Of a stretch of DNA of 40,889 nucleotides, positions 18,881 through 27,841 are shown in pieces. Below the pieces are notes generated by a model that worked only from the letters and a program-made list of their open reading frames with translations, was not told the origin of the DNA and made no database searches. A program made the position numbers and the translations under genes. How positions within the stretch are numbered: position 1 is the stretch's first letter; every line of letters starts with the position of its first letter. Source of the DNA: Bradyrhizobium neotropicale (GTDB lineage Bacteria > Pseudomonadota > Alphaproteobacteria > Rhizobiales > Xanthobacteraceae); assembly GCF_001641695.1 (NCBI RefSeq), contig NZ_LSEF01000050.1, forward strand, positions 1 through 40,889, in the 5' to 3' direction.

Positions 18881-20128
18881 ATGAGCTCCCTCCCCTCCTC
18901 AGTCGACGTCGCGATCATTGGTGCCGGCGCTGCCGGGCTCGGCGCGGCGCATGCACTGAAGGATTCCGGCCTGTCCATGATCGTACTTGAAGCGCGCGAC
19001 CGCACCGGCGGACGCGCGTGGACCGTGCAGGCCTCGCCGGAGGTGACGTTCGACGTCGGCTGTGGCTGGCTGCATTCGGCGGACAACAACTCCTTCGTCC
19101 CGATCGCCAAACGGCTTGATTTCGAGATCAACAAAGACCTGCCGCCATGGCGCGAGCGCGCCTATGGCAACGCTTTTCCGCAAAGCGAACGCGACGAATT
19201 CATGCGCGCGATAGACGCATTCTATGAACGTCTTTGGGAGGCCGCGCAAAAAGGCAAGGACGAGCCGGCGAGCCAAAGCCTTGAGCCCGGCAATCGCTGG
19301 AACCCGATGATCGATGCGATCTCGACCTACATCAACGGCTGCGAACTGAAGGATATGTCGACGCTGGACTGGGACGCCTATGAGGACAGCAACCTCAACT
19401 GGCGCATCCGCCTCGGCTATGGCGCGCTGATTGCGGCCTATGGCGAAAACTGCCCGGTGGCGTTGAACTGCAATGTCGCGCTGATCGATCATTCCGGCAA
19501 GCGCATCCGTCTCGAAACATCGCAGGGCACGCTGACCGCGGACAAGGTGATCGTCACCGTTCCGACCAATTTGATCGCTGACGAAGCAATTCGCTTCTCG
19601 CCGCCTTTGCGCGCCAAGGTCGATGCCGCTCGCGGCCTGCCGCTCGGCGTCGACGACAAGGTGACGCTTGCACTCGACGGCGCGGATGCCTTCCCGAAGG
19701 AAGGAAACCTGCGCGGCGCGACCATGCGCACAGAGATGGGCACCTATCATATCCGCCCGTTCGGCCAGCCCTGTATCGAGGGCTTTTTCGGCGGCAGTTT
19801 TGCGCGCGAGCTGGAAGACGCCGGTGATGGTGCCATCGCTGCGCACAGCATCAACGAGATCGCCGGCTTCCTCGGCAACGACATCCGCCGCAAGCTGAAG
19901 CCGCTCTATGAGTCCCGCTGGGCCCTGGATCCCTTCGCACGCGGCTCCTATTCGCACGCCCTGCCCGGCCGCGCCGGCGACCGCGCCATTCTGGCCGCGC
20001 CGGTCGACGGCCGGTTGTTCTTCGCGGGGGAAGCGACGTCGCCGAACTTCTTCACGACCGCGCACGGGGCGCGGGACAGTGGGGAGCGGGCGGCGAAGGA
20101 AGTGCTGGCAGCGATGCCGAAGACGTAG
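18881..20128 (+). CDS. Flavin-containing amine oxidase family protein
   Basis: 415 residues. An FAD-binding Rossmann motif lies at the N-terminus (VAIIGAGAAGLGAAHAL, residues 10-26), followed by the LEARDRTGGRAWT motif that binds the FAD ribose and pyrophosphate. The C-terminal FAD motif is LFFAGEATSPNFFTTAHGARDSGERAA. The layout is that of monoamine/polyamine oxidases and related desaturases. The amine substrate cannot be inferred. No signal peptide is seen, so it is cytoplasmic. GAGG lies six bases before the ATG. A repeat follows immediately and the next gene is convergent. Confidence 0.88.
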   Translation: MSSLPSSVDVAIIGAGAAGLGAAHALKDSGLSMIVLEARDRTGGRAWTVQASPEVTFDVGCGWLHSADNNSFVPIAKRLDFEINKDLPPWRERAYGNAFPQSERDEFMRAIDAFYERLWEAAQKGKDEPASQSLEPGNRWNPMIDAISTYINGCELKDMSTLDWDAYEDSNLNWRIRLGYGALIAAYGENCPVALNCNVALIDHSGKRIRLETSQGTLTADKVIVTVPTNLIADEAIRFSPPLRAKVDAARGLPLGVDDKVTLALDGADAFPKEGNLRGATMRTEMGTYHIRPFGQPCIEGFFGGSFARELEDAGDGAIAAHSINEIAGFLGNDIRRKLKPLYESRWALDPFARGSYSHALPGRAGDRAILAAPVDGRLFFAGEATSPNFFTTAHGARDSGERAAKEVLAAMPKT

Positions 20129-20139
20129 CAGCAGACCCC

Positions 20140-20188
20140 GTCATTGCGAGCCACCGGGTCCGCGCAAAGCGCGGCCCGATGACAGGCT
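20140..20188 (+). repeat. Half-copy of the GTCATTGCGAGC repeat, overlapping a stop codon
   Basis: The 49 bases from GTCATTGCGAGCC to GATGACAGGCT are identical to 3932-3980. Only the left half of the longer repeat is present. The last two bases fall in the stop codon of the DCC-family gene (20187-20189 on the minus strand). Confidence 0.9.
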
Positions 20189-20594
20189 ATTCGATCACCC
20201 GCGCCCGTAAATCGGCATCTGGCACGAAGCACGCATCGTACTTGCCGAAAATGCGGTAGCGGTTGCGCGCGATGAGGCTGTACACGGTATCACGCAGCGG
20301 CTTCGGCACGGCAAGCAGCGCGCGCACCCAGCCCCAACCGGGGAGCTGCGACAGCACCGTCAGCGCAGCGTCTGACTTCAAGAATACCTCGCCGCCGTGA
20401 ACTACGGCGTTGGTGTCGGGATCCTCAGGATCAATCCCGAACGTCTTCGCCAGCCGCGATCCGTAGTCCGACTGAATCGGCGTGAAACGGAAACGCTTCG
20501 CCGTATCGCGCTGCGCGACGAAGCGGACCCAGCGCGAGCAGAAGATGCAGACGCCGTCGAACAGGATCACGTCGTCGTCGGGCCATTTGGGCAT
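20187..20594 (-). CDS. DCC-family thiol-disulfide oxidoreductase-like protein (DUF393)
   Basis: 135 residues. The N-terminal signature is VILFDGVCIFCSRWVRFVAQRD: an F-D-G-x-C-x2-C motif with a CxxC that could be redox-active. The family (DUF393/YuxK) has a thioredoxin-like fold, and its function is largely uncharacterised. It lies 61 bp downstream of the SDR-DoxX gene on the same strand, so it is probably the last gene of that cluster. The stop codon overlaps an intergenic repeat. Confidence 0.85.
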   Translation of the reverse strand: MPKWPDDDVILFDGVCIFCSRWVRFVAQRDTAKRFRFTPIQSDYGSRLAKTFGIDPEDPDTNAVVHGGEVFLKSDAALTVLSQLPGWGWVRALLAVPKPLRDTVYSLIARNRYRIFGKYDACFVPDADLRARVIE

Positions 20595-20655
20595 CAGGGT
20601 CTCTTTCTTGACGCGTTTTCTTCCCGCGAACCGGTGACCACTTCGCTCGAAAACG

Positions 20656-21975
20656 CTATCGGTTATCCAGCATCACGAGCGCCACCAGCATCAGCACGAT
20701 AGCAGGTCCCGTCTTCACGAGCGCGCCGAGCGGCTCGATCCAGAGATCGGGCGTCAGGATCGCTGCACCCACCATGTAGCCGAGCGAAGCGATGATGCCG
20801 GCGACGAGTCCGAGCGCGGACGTGCGGCGGAAGGCGATCAGCCCGCCGATACTCATGTCCATCAGGCTCGTGCCGATCGTGATGAGATCGACCAGCGCCG
20901 ATGGGAGGTTGTGCGCCGTCAGGATGCCGGCGGCGGCGCGGTAGGAGACGAACAGCGCGATGAAGCCGGAGACGACCCAGAACGCCACCAGGCTCCCGAT
21001 GATCAGCGCCTTGACCAGAAACAGCCGCGCGAACCATTTGTCCTGGATGGTGGCCGGATGCCGGCCGATCGCATCCGTCAGCGTTTTCGGCGCAATGCCG
21101 GTCGCGGCGATCCACGCCGAGGGATCACCGCTGACGCCGCGGCGCAACTCAGTGATGGCCGTCGAACGCATTGGCGGCATCCAGCCAAGATAATTGGCGA
21201 CATCGCCTAGTTTCCCCCCGAGATCGAGTGCAAACGACGGCATCGCAACATGCGGCCAGCCGGCCGTGCCGAACGCAATGCGAAACTGCTTGATGACGCC
21301 GGCCATCGTGACCGGCTCTGATTGCATCAGGTCCCAGCTCACGGCCTTCACCGACGCATCATCGATGTCGCGCGCGGCGAGCCAGGCGATGGTGGCGGCA
21401 ATATCCTCGACTGCGACGGGCCGGAACGGCGTCGCCATCTCCTTGTCCGGCAGATCAATCGGAAACGCGGCGAGCGCCCGCAGCAGGGCGCTGCCGCCAT
21501 AGGCGGACGGTGCGACCACGAAGCCAGGCCGCAGGATCGCATGGACGATGCCGGAGGCCGCGATCAGCCGCTCGGCCTCGCGCTTGGTCGTTGCGAATGC
21601 GGTGCGATCGGCCTCAGCCGTCCCGGGGATCGAGACGTGCACGAGGCGGATCACACGGCCGCTATCGCCGATCGCCTGAAGCAGGCGCGCGACGAAATCG
21701 CGATGCACGGCATTGGTGTCGCTACCAGCGCCGTCCTGGAGCACGCCAAGGCAGTTCACGACGACGTCGGCCGCGTGCTCGTTCAAGAGATGCGTCAGCG
21801 CGGCCGCATCGAGGGAGAGGATCGGCAGCTCGATGTCCCGCGGGCTCATCTTCTGCGCCGGCGACAGGCTCCGCGCGAGACCGATCACGCGAAAGCCTCG
21901 CGCACGGAGATCATCTGTGACGAAGCGGCCGATCAGGCCGGAAGCGCCGAGCAGGAGAACGTTGGCCTTACTCAT
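20656..21975 (-). CDS. NAD(P)-binding SDR-like domain fused to DoxX-like membrane domain
   Basis: 439 residues. The N-terminal atypical SDR domain (GASGLIG at 10-16; about 1-290) resembles NmrA/complex-I NDUFA9-type proteins. A DoxX-like four-helix membrane domain (about 310-435) follows. This fusion is known in proteobacteria, but its substrate is not. The frame continues upstream to 22467, overlapping the DUF2269 gene, so the ATG at 21975 (MSKANVLLLG) was taken. It starts 8 bp after the DUF2269 stop and is clearly co-transcribed with it. The DoxX part and the neighbouring DCC and DUF2269 proteins suggest a membrane-associated redox unit; this is inference. Confidence 0.85.
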   Translation of the reverse strand: MSKANVLLLGASGLIGRFVTDDLRARGFRVIGLARSLSPAQKMSPRDIELPILSLDAAALTHLLNEHAADVVVNCLGVLQDGAGSDTNAVHRDFVARLLQAIGDSGRVIRLVHVSIPGTAEADRTAFATTKREAERLIAASGIVHAILRPGFVVAPSAYGGSALLRALAAFPIDLPDKEMATPFRPVAVEDIAATIAWLAARDIDDASVKAVSWDLMQSEPVTMAGVIKQFRIAFGTAGWPHVAMPSFALDLGGKLGDVANYLGWMPPMRSTAITELRRGVSGDPSAWIAATGIAPKTLTDAIGRHPATIQDKWFARLFLVKALIIGSLVAFWVVSGFIALFVSYRAAAGILTAHNLPSALVDLITIGTSLMDMSIGGLIAFRRTSALGLVAGIIASLGYMVGAAILTPDLWIEPLGALVKTGPAIVLMLVALVMLDNR

Positions 21976-21983
21976 CGCGTCCC

Positions 21984-22451
21984 TCAAAACGGCTTTGCGA
22001 TCATCAGCCAGAGGATCAGCATGGTCGCGCCGAAGCCGGGAAAGCCGAACGCGAACCAGCGGCGGAACAGCACAAAATAGCGCGGTGGGAGGGCGGTGCG
22101 CTGATCGGCGGCCTTGCGCGCGAGATCGCGCATCTCGATCTGCATGAGCACGACGGGGATCCAGAACAGGCCGGCCACGACATAGAGCGCGAGCGCGGCG
22201 AGCAGCCAGCGCTCCGTGATCGACGTGGCGGAGAGCATCATCAGGAGACCGCCGCTGACCGGCTGCATGATCACGGCCGAGAACGTGAAGATCGCGTCCG
22301 CGATCACCACCACCGAGGCGGTGCGCGCAATGAATTCCGCGTCCTGCGTGCGATGCGCCATCAGCATGAAGAAAGCGATGCCGGCTCCAGTGCCGAGAAT
22401 GACGATGGCGCCGAGCACATGCAGATATTTGATCAGGAAATACAGTGTCAT
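21984..22451 (-). CDS. DUF2269 family integral membrane protein
   Basis: 155 residues with about four membrane segments. The start MTLYFLIKYLHVLGAIVILGTGAGIAFFML and the later QPVSGGLLMM segment are characteristic of DUF2269. The conserved histidine in KYLHVLGA could bind a cofactor, but none is established. It shares an ATGA overlap with the upstream hydrolase stop and ends 8 bp before the SDR-DoxX gene, so the three are translated from one mRNA. Function unknown. Confidence 0.85.
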   Translation of the reverse strand: MTLYFLIKYLHVLGAIVILGTGAGIAFFMLMAHRTQDAEFIARTASVVVIADAIFTFSAVIMQPVSGGLLMMLSATSITERWLLAALALYVVAGLFWIPVVLMQIEMRDLARKAADQRTALPPRYFVLFRRWFAFGFPGFGATMLILWLMIAKPF

Positions 22452-23347
22452 GGCTTCTTGGTCGCAACCGGCCTTGGCAGGTTCAGCGCACGTTCGAGCG
22501 CCTTGCCCGCGGCTTTGACGCCCGCCTCCGTCTCGATCATCCAGTGGCCTTCGCTGCCAATGGCCGGCACCGCCTGGAAATCCACCTTGCCACCGGCGCT
22601 GCGAAACGCATCGGCCAATTGCCCCGCGAAGGCCGGCGAAAAATATGTATCGTTCGCCGCCACGAACCACGTCACAGGCAGGCGTGCGGCCTTGCCGAAT
22701 TCACCCGCCGCGAGCTTCAGCGCATCTGGTGCGCAAACTTTGTCCGGGACGTCATTGGCGTGGCCGCCGCGGCCGGGCGCAGATACGATGATCGCGGAAA
22801 TGGTCTTCGGATCGGCATTGGCGAGCGCCAGCGCGCCCCATCCGCCGGCGGAATGGCCGATCACGACAGCACCGTCCTTGCGGACGAAATCCTGCTTCCG
22901 CAGGAATTCCAGAGCGAACGAAATCTCGTCCGCGGTGATGCGGCCTGAATGCACATAATCGGCCTCGTCACAGCCGCCCTGGTCCTCGACATAGCGGCCG
23001 CCGGTCGCGCCATGGCCGAGCCGTTCCGGCACAAGCACGGCAAAGCCGCGCACAGTGAGAAACGCGACGAGCGCGCGGTATTCCGGTTGCGGCATTTGCG
23101 CGCGACGCAGCACGTTCTGCGTCGAGGCATGGGCGATGACGGCGAGCCGAAACGGCCCGTCGCCTGCGGGACGAAAGAGCAGGGCATGTGACGCAACCTC
23201 ACTGTCCGGCGATGGCACGCGCCATTGCTGCCGCCGAAACGGCTCGCCTTCCTCGCCAGAGGGACCCAACGCGACTTGCGCGCGCAGCGGCGGCGCGATG
23301 AGCGCGGCCAGCACGGGGAGAAGGGCAAGCGCGTAAGAAAACCGCAT
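22448..23347 (-). CDS. Exported alpha/beta hydrolase (dienelactone-hydrolase-like)
   Basis: 299 residues. A signal peptide covers 1-23 (MRFSYALALLPVLAALIAPP, cleaved near LRA-Q). An alpha/beta-hydrolase fold follows, with nucleophile S166 in GHSAGGWG, an acidic candidate in the AANDTYFSP segment and the catalytic-histidine candidate in SEGHW near the C-terminus. It would act in the periplasm on an ester or lactone of unknown identity. It is first of a leftward cluster (hydrolase, DUF2269, SDR-DoxX, DCC). Its TGA overlaps the ATG of the DUF2269 gene. Confidence 0.83.
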   Translation of the reverse strand: MRFSYALALLPVLAALIAPPLRAQVALGPSGEEGEPFRRQQWRVPSPDSEVASHALLFRPAGDGPFRLAVIAHASTQNVLRRAQMPQPEYRALVAFLTVRGFAVLVPERLGHGATGGRYVEDQGGCDEADYVHSGRITADEISFALEFLRKQDFVRKDGAVVIGHSAGGWGALALANADPKTISAIIVSAPGRGGHANDVPDKVCAPDALKLAAGEFGKAARLPVTWFVAANDTYFSPAFAGQLADAFRSAGGKVDFQAVPAIGSEGHWMIETEAGVKAAGKALERALNLPRPVATKKP

Positions 23348-23613
23348 GAATCGCTGGAAGCGAGAGGGATTCGCGAAGGCCAGACTAGTAGGAACGAATC
23401 ATTCTGGGCGGACTTTCTGCGTAGCTCCTGCCGTCCATTCGCTGCCGCAACGCAGTTTTGCACCGACGTATGACAAGCCATTGCCGGTCAAAGCGCCGTC
23501 TTGTCCTCTTTCGGTACAACATGGTCAAAATACTGATGCAGAAAGTCCACAGGTTAACCCATAATTAACGATAGGTCTTGCCGCCGGCGCGGCGACTTGG
23601 TTTGATCGTGTCC

Positions 23614-24123
23614 ATGAGCACAACCCTGATCGAGGTCCGGCCGGCCAAAGCTGCAGATGCGACTGCGGTGGCGTCCACCCATGACGAAGCCTGGCGCTCG
23701 GCCTATCAGGGCATCATTCCCGGCGCAGAGCTGGAAAAGCTGATCAACCGCCGCGGTCCGCAATGGTGGGACAGCGCGATCCGCAAGGGCAGCCGCGTCA
23801 GCGTGCTGGTGTTCGGCGACAAGATCGCGGGCTACGCCAACTACGGTCGCAACCGCGCCCGTAGCCTGCATTTCGACGGCGAGATCTACGAGCTCTATCT
23901 GCGTCCCGAATTCCAGGGCCTCGGCTTCGGCCGGCGCCTGTTTGCCGCCGCCCGCCGCGACCTGATGCAGAGCAATTTGAAGAGCATGGTGGTGTGGGCG
24001 CTCTCCGACAACGATCCAGCGACGGAGTTTTACCGGGCGCTGGGTGGCCGCATGGTGGCGCGCTCCTCGGAGCGGTTCGGGCCGAAATCGCTCGACAAGG
24101 TTGCCTTCGCTTGGACCAATTGA
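23614..24123 (+). CDS. GNAT family N-acetyltransferase
   Basis: 169 residues with the GNAT fold. The acetyl-CoA pyrophosphate-binding loop is Q101-G-L-G-F-G-R-R, preceded by the beta-strand LYLRPEF. The N-terminal VRPAKAADATAVASTHDEAWRSAY is typical of the family. It transfers an acetyl group to an amine; the substrate is unknown. The ATG at 23614 (MSTTLIEV) is preferred; an in-frame TTG at 23578 adds only basic residues. Confidence 0.85.
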   Translation: MSTTLIEVRPAKAADATAVASTHDEAWRSAYQGIIPGAELEKLINRRGPQWWDSAIRKGSRVSVLVFGDKIAGYANYGRNRARSLHFDGEIYELYLRPEFQGLGFGRRLFAAARRDLMQSNLKSMVVWALSDNDPATEFYRALGGRMVARSSERFGPKSLDKVAFAWTN

Positions 24124-24224
24124 GCTGCTGAAACGTCAGCCGGCAGCGATTCCCTCCGTCGATACCGTTGCCTTTTGAGCCGGTGGTCGCTGGATTCATA
24201 ATTTCACAAAAGTTCGATGGATAG

Positions 24225-24239
24225 GCGGGCTCAGCCCGC
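24225..24239. terminator. Small GC hairpin after the GNAT gene
   Basis: GCGGGC (24225-24230) pairs with GCCCGC (24234-24239) around a TCA loop. No T-run follows. It lies between the GNAT and ppa genes. Confidence 0.3.
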
Positions 24240-24300
24240 GTATGACAATGCCAAAATCGCTGCCGGGCGCGATTTCACCTCGGCAACAACGGAGCCTTGA

Positions 24301-24837
24301 ATGCGTATCGATGCGGTCTCGATCGGGACCAACACCCCACACGAAGTCAACGTCATCATCGAAGTGCCTGTGGGCGGTGAACCGATCAAATACGAGATGG
24401 ACAAGGAGGCCGGCACGCTGGTCGTCGACCGCTTCCTCTACACGCCGATGCGTTACCCCGGTAACTACGGCTTCATCCCGCACACGCTGTCCGACGACGG
24501 CGACCCCTGCGACGTCCTGATCGTCAACACCCGCGCCATCATCCCCGGCGCCGTGATGAGCGTGCGCCCGGTCGGCGTGCTGTTCATGGAGGACGAAGCC
24601 GGCGGCGACGAGAAGATTCTGGCGGTGCCGTCATCCAAGCTGACGCAGCGCTACGACAAGGTGAAGTCGTATAGCGACCTGCCGGACATCACGCTGCAGC
24701 AGATCCAGCACTTCTTCGAGCACTACAAGGATCTCGAGAAGGGCAAGTGGGTGAAGATCCTGCGCTGGGGCGGCCCGGAGGACGCGCACAAGCTGATCCT
24801 CGAAGGCATGGATCGCGAGAAGAAAAAGAAGGCCTGA
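24301..24837 (+). CDS. ppa: Inorganic pyrophosphatase
   Basis: 178 residues, the normal length of the soluble family I enzyme. The metal-binding signature D66-G-D68-P-C-D71 is intact. The [34 protein letters not shown] region carries further active-site Lys, Glu, Arg and Tyr residues. It hydrolyses pyrophosphate to two phosphates with Mg, pulling biosynthetic reactions forward. GGAG lies seven bases before the ATG. It is convergent with folD, with a double hairpin repeat between them. Confidence 0.97.
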   Translation: MRIDAVSIGTNTPHEVNVIIEVPVGGEPIKYEMDKEAGTLVVDRFLYTPMRYPGNYGFIPHTLSDDGDPCDVLIVNTRAIIPGAVMSVRPVGVLFMEDEAGGDEKILAVPSSKLTQRYDKVKSYSDLPDITLQQIQHFFEHYKDLEKGKWVKILRWGGPEDAHKLILEGMDREKKKKA

Positions 24838-24864
24838 GCTCTGTGTCCCGAACCCGGCTCTGCT

Positions 24865-24994
24865 CCCTCGCCCCGCTTGCGGGGAGAGGGTTGGGGTGAG
24901 GGGCTGCCTCCGCAACTTCGGTGACAAAGAGACTCGCGGAGAGTCCACCTGACCCGGCGCTTCGCGCCGACCTCTCCCCGCAAGCGGGGCGAGG
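24865..24994. repeat. Paired hairpins between ppa and folD
   Basis: The 24 bases at 24866-24889 (CCTCGCCCCGC...GGGGAGAGG) are the exact reverse complement of 24971-24994. Each arm also folds on itself into a GC-rich hairpin around CTTG or CAAG. The element sits exactly between two convergent genes and probably ends both transcripts. Confidence 0.75.
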
Positions 24995-25004
24995 TGAAGA
25001 AAAC

Positions 25005-25889
25005 CTACACCGCCGGTTTCGGCAGGCCTGCGATCGCACAGGCGGCGCGCAGGGTATTCACCAGGAGACAGGCCACCGTCATCTGGCCGACCCCGCCCGG
25101 CACCGGCGTGATCGCGCCGGCAACCCCAAGTGCTTCCTGATAGGCGACGTCACCGACGAGGCGGGTCTTGCCGTCATCCTTCGGAATGCGGTTGATGCCG
25201 ACGTCGATCACGGTCGCGCCCGGCTTCAGCCAGTCGCCGCGCACCATCTCGGGCTTGCCCACCGCGGCATAGACGAGGTCGGCGCGCTTCACGAGCCCGG
25301 GCAGGTCGCGCGAGCGCGAATGCGCGATCGTCACCGTGGCGTTCTCGTTCAGCAGCAATTGCACCAGCGGACGGCCGACCAGGTTGGAACGGCCGATGAC
25401 GATGGCGTTCATGCCTTCGAGCGAGGCGTGCACGCTTTTGGTCAGGATGATGCAGCCGAGTGGCGTGCAGGGCGACAGCGCCTCGAATCCACCGGCGAGC
25501 CGGCCGGCATTGTTCGGATGCAGCCCGTCGACGTCCTTGGCGGGATCGATGGCATTGATGACGGCCTCGGTGTTGAGGCCCTTCGGCAGCGGCAGCTGCA
25601 CCAGAATGCCGTGCACGGCGGGCTCGCGGTTGAGCTTTGCGACCAGCGCCAGCAGGTCGGCCTGCGAGACGTCGGCCGGCAGCTTGTGCTCGAACGAGGC
25701 CATGCCCGCGGCCTGGGTCTGGGTGTGCTTGGAGCGGACATAGACCTCGCTCGCCGGGTCATTGCCGACCAGGACCACCGCAAGCCCCGGCACCAGATTG
25801 TGCTCGCGCTTGACGCGGGCGACCTCGTCGGCGACGCGGCCGCGAAGCTCCGCGGCAATGACTTTCCCATCGATGATCTTGGCCGTCAT
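25005..25889 (-). CDS. folD: Methylenetetrahydrofolate dehydrogenase / methenyltetrahydrofolate cyclohydrolase FolD
   Basis: 294 residues. The folate-binding catalytic region is [16 protein letters not shown], with the catalytic Tyr and Lys. [14 protein letters not shown] and [13 protein letters not shown] follow, then the NADP-binding part ([12 protein letters not shown]) and the C-terminal [17 protein letters not shown] signature. It oxidises 5,10-methylene-THF to methenyl-THF and hydrolyses that to 10-formyl-THF, supplying purine and formyl-Met synthesis. AAGGA lies six bases before the ATG. It is the last of a leftward run yggT, DUF167, folD with short gaps. Confidence 0.97.
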   Translation of the reverse strand: MTAKIIDGKVIAAELRGRVADEVARVKREHNLVPGLAVVLVGNDPASEVYVRSKHTQTQAAGMASFEHKLPADVSQADLLALVAKLNREPAVHGILVQLPLPKGLNTEAVINAIDPAKDVDGLHPNNAGRLAGGFEALSPCTPLGCIILTKSVHASLEGMNAIVIGRSNLVGRPLVQLLLNENATVTIAHSRSRDLPGLVKRADLVYAAVGKPEMVRGDWLKPGATVIDVGINRIPKDDGKTRLVGDVAYQEALGVAGAITPVPGGVGQMTVACLLVNTLRAACAIAGLPKPAV

Positions 25890-25912
25890 GTCGGTTCCTT
25901 AGGTCTCGTCCT

Positions 25913-26245
25913 TTAGGTCTTGGGTTTGGCCGAGGCGAGCTGCCGCAGCGTGTCGCCGAGCCGCTCCGGATCGCCATCAACCCCGATCTGCTTCAAGCGC
26001 GACGTTGCTCCGGACAGGAGCTTCACGCTGGCCTTGGGCACGCCGAGCGATTTCGCCAGCAGTGCCAATACCGCCCGATTGGCCTCGCCGCCATCGGCAA
26101 TGGCACGCACGCGCACCTTGAGCACGCTGCGGCCGTCGGAAAGCTGCTCGATCCCGTCGATGCCGTCGCGGCCGCCGCGCGGTGTCACCCGCAAAGCGAT
26201 GCTCATGCCCGAGGCGGAGATGCGCCAGGGCTCGCTTGCGACCAA
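25913..26245 (-). CDS. DUF167 (YggU-type) protein
   Basis: 110 residues. LRVTPRGGRDGIDG near the N-terminus and KVRVRAIADGGEANRAVLALLAKSLGVPKASVKLLSGATSRLKQI are the conserved core of the small DUF167/YggU family, whose function is unknown. The start is uncertain: a TTG at 26245 has GGAG close upstream and gives a family-like N-terminus; the ATG at 26206 is an alternative. It lies 18 bp after yggT and 23 bp before folD. A YggT-DUF167 pair is a common arrangement in proteobacteria. Confidence 0.88.
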   Translation of the reverse strand: MVASEPWRISASGMSIALRVTPRGGRDGIDGIEQLSDGRSVLKVRVRAIADGGEANRAVLALLAKSLGVPKASVKLLSGATSRLKQIGVDGDPERLGDTLRQLASAKPKT

Positions 26246-26263
26246 GGCTCCGCCCGCGCCGCG

Positions 26264-26554
26264 TTAGAGCACGTTCGGGTAGATGTAGTACATGATCACC
26301 CGTTCGATGAACATGATGATCAGAATCAGGATGATCGGCGAGATGTCGATGCCACCGAGATTGGGCATGAAGTTGCGAATCGGCGCCAGCACCGGCTCGG
26401 TGATGCGGTACAGGAACTCCGCCACGGCCGAGACGAACTGATTGCGGGTGTTCACGACGTTGAAGGCGATCAACCACGACAGGATCGCGGAGATGATCAG
26501 CAGCCAGACGTAGAGGTCGAGCACGATGATGACGATGTCGAGAACGGCACGCAT
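26264..26554 (-). CDS. YggT family membrane protein
   Basis: 96 residues with two membrane segments (about 4-26 and 68-90). The amphipathic linker EFLYRITEPVLAPIRNFMPNLGGIDISP between them is the YggT signature. The family is linked to osmotic stress, cell-division sites and (in plastids) cytochrome assembly; the job here is not known. The open frame continues to 26623, but the ATG at 26554 (MRAVLDIV) matches the family start. It is probably the first gene of yggT-DUF167-folD. Confidence 0.9.
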   Translation of the reverse strand: MRAVLDIVIIVLDLYVWLLIISAILSWLIAFNVVNTRNQFVSAVAEFLYRITEPVLAPIRNFMPNLGGIDISPIILILIIMFIERVIMYYIYPNVL

Positions 26555-26652
26555 GGCTGGGGAAACTCTGGTTCCGGTGGGGATGTGACGCCTTTTGCTA
26601 GATACCGGTTCCCCCCGGCTCAAACAAGGGAAGTCCGGGCCCGGATAAGGCT

Positions 26653-26670
26653 AAAACCGGGCTACGCCCG
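26653..26670 (-). terminator. Candidate intrinsic terminator on the minus strand
   Basis: Read on the minus strand, CGGGC-GTA-GCCCG is followed by GTTTT. It could stop transcription coming leftward from the enoyl-CoA hydratase gene before it enters yggT. Confidence 0.45.
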
Positions 26671-26673
26671 TCC

Positions 26674-26701
26674 TTGACTTGACCTTAGCGGGGACTTAAA
26701 T
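26674..26701 (+). promoter_or_regulatory. Candidate sigma-70 promoter of tRNA-Ala
   Basis: TTGACT at 26674-26679 and TTAAAT at 26696-26701, 16 bases apart, ending 42 bases upstream of the tRNA. A sequence match only, but the position is right for a tRNA promoter. Confidence 0.55.
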
Positions 26702-26743
26702 GGCGCCCGGTTGTCGGCCGCGTTTACCAGAGCGGCCCGCGAC

Positions 26744-26816
<73 letters not shown>

Positions 26817-26819
<3 letters not shown>

Positions 26820-26880
26820 CGCTTCGCCCTCCGGGCTACGCGTGGCGCTGCCACGCCGGAGCCTGAACGGCGAAGCGTGG
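26817..26880. repeat. Nested inverted repeat abutting the tRNA 3' end
   Basis: Outer arms CCACGCTTCGCC (26817-26828) and GGCGAAGCGTGG (26869-26880) are a perfect 12-bp inverted repeat. Inner arms GCGTGGC (26840-26846) and GCCACGC (26850-26856) form a second stem. The outer left arm begins with the CCA of the tRNA. It may serve as the tRNA terminator and looks like another intergenic repeat family. Confidence 0.75.
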
Positions 26881-26932
26881 TGTCCGGCGAAGCCCAAAGG
26901 GCGAAGACGGACCGAAGTCCCCAAATTCAGCC

Positions 26933-27745
26933 CTACCTCCCCGTGAACCTTGGCGGCCGCTTCTCCATGAAGCTTGCCACGCCCTCCCTGAAATCGCCGC
27001 CGCCCAGCGCGATCAGCATCTCCCGGTTGGCCTCGATCGTGGCTTCGGCCAGCGTCTGGAACGGCACCTCGTAGAGCTGCCGCTTGATCACGGCCATGGC
27101 ACTCGGCGAGACGGAATCGGCGAGATCGCGGGCGTAGGCGTAGGTCTCCTCGCGCAGCTTCTCGGGCGGGCAGAGCCGGTTGACCAGCCCGATCCGCAGC
27201 GCCTCGTCGCTTGCAACGCGACGGGCCGACAGCAACAGATCCATCGCATTGGCATGGCCGACGATGCGCGGCAGCATCCAGGAGATTCCATGCTCGGCGA
27301 TAAGCCCACGCCGCGCGAAGGCGGTGGTGAATACGGTGTTGTCGGCGGCAAAGCGCAGGTCGCAATAGAGCGCGTGCACGAGCCCGATGCCGGCGGTTGC
27401 GCCGTTGAGCATCGCGATGACGGGCTTTCCGATCGACGGATAGAAGCCATAGCGCGTCTGCCAGTCCGGGCGACGGTTCATGTCGAAGGGCGGCAGGTTC
27501 GATGCGCGCCTGACGTCATTGGGATCGAGGCCTTTCAGCGCATCCATGTCGGCACCGGCGCAGAAGGCGCGGCCCGCGCCGGTCAGCACGATGACGCGGA
27601 CATTCTCGTCAGCGGCTGACGCTTCCATCGCGTGGCGCACATCGCGCTCCATGATCGGCGTCCACGCATTCATGCGATCGGGGCGATTGAGCGTGATGGT
27701 CGCGACCTTGTCGCTCACCTCATAGAGAATGTGTTCATAGGCCAC
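26933..27745 (-). CDS. Enoyl-CoA hydratase/isomerase family protein
   Basis: 270 residues with the crotonase fold. AFCAGADMDAL (oxyanion-hole strand) and KPVIAMLNGATAGIGLVHALYCDLRFAAD (second oxyanion region) are clear. The position of the first catalytic Glu of classical hydratase is not Glu here, while E occurs in GLIAEHGISW, a pattern seen in many crotonase relatives. Hydration is therefore likely but not certain; isomerase or another acyl-CoA activity is possible. It starts with GTG (27745), supported by GGGAG about six bases upstream. It is followed leftward by the antisense side of the tRNA. Confidence 0.88.
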   Translation of the reverse strand: MAYEHILYEVSDKVATITLNRPDRMNAWTPIMERDVRHAMEASAADENVRVIVLTGAGRAFCAGADMDALKGLDPNDVRRASNLPPFDMNRRPDWQTRYGFYPSIGKPVIAMLNGATAGIGLVHALYCDLRFAADNTVFTTAFARRGLIAEHGISWMLPRIVGHANAMDLLLSARRVASDEALRIGLVNRLCPPEKLREETYAYARDLADSVSPSAMAVIKRQLYEVPFQTLAEATIEANREMLIALGGGDFREGVASFMEKRPPRFTGR

Positions 27746-27841
27746 GGCGCTCTCCCTTTTATCCGCACGCGTATGCGCGTGCTCATTGGGAGCAAGCCTA
27801 GCACATCCAGCGATGAGGCAAGGACAAGGCGCGGCGCGCGA

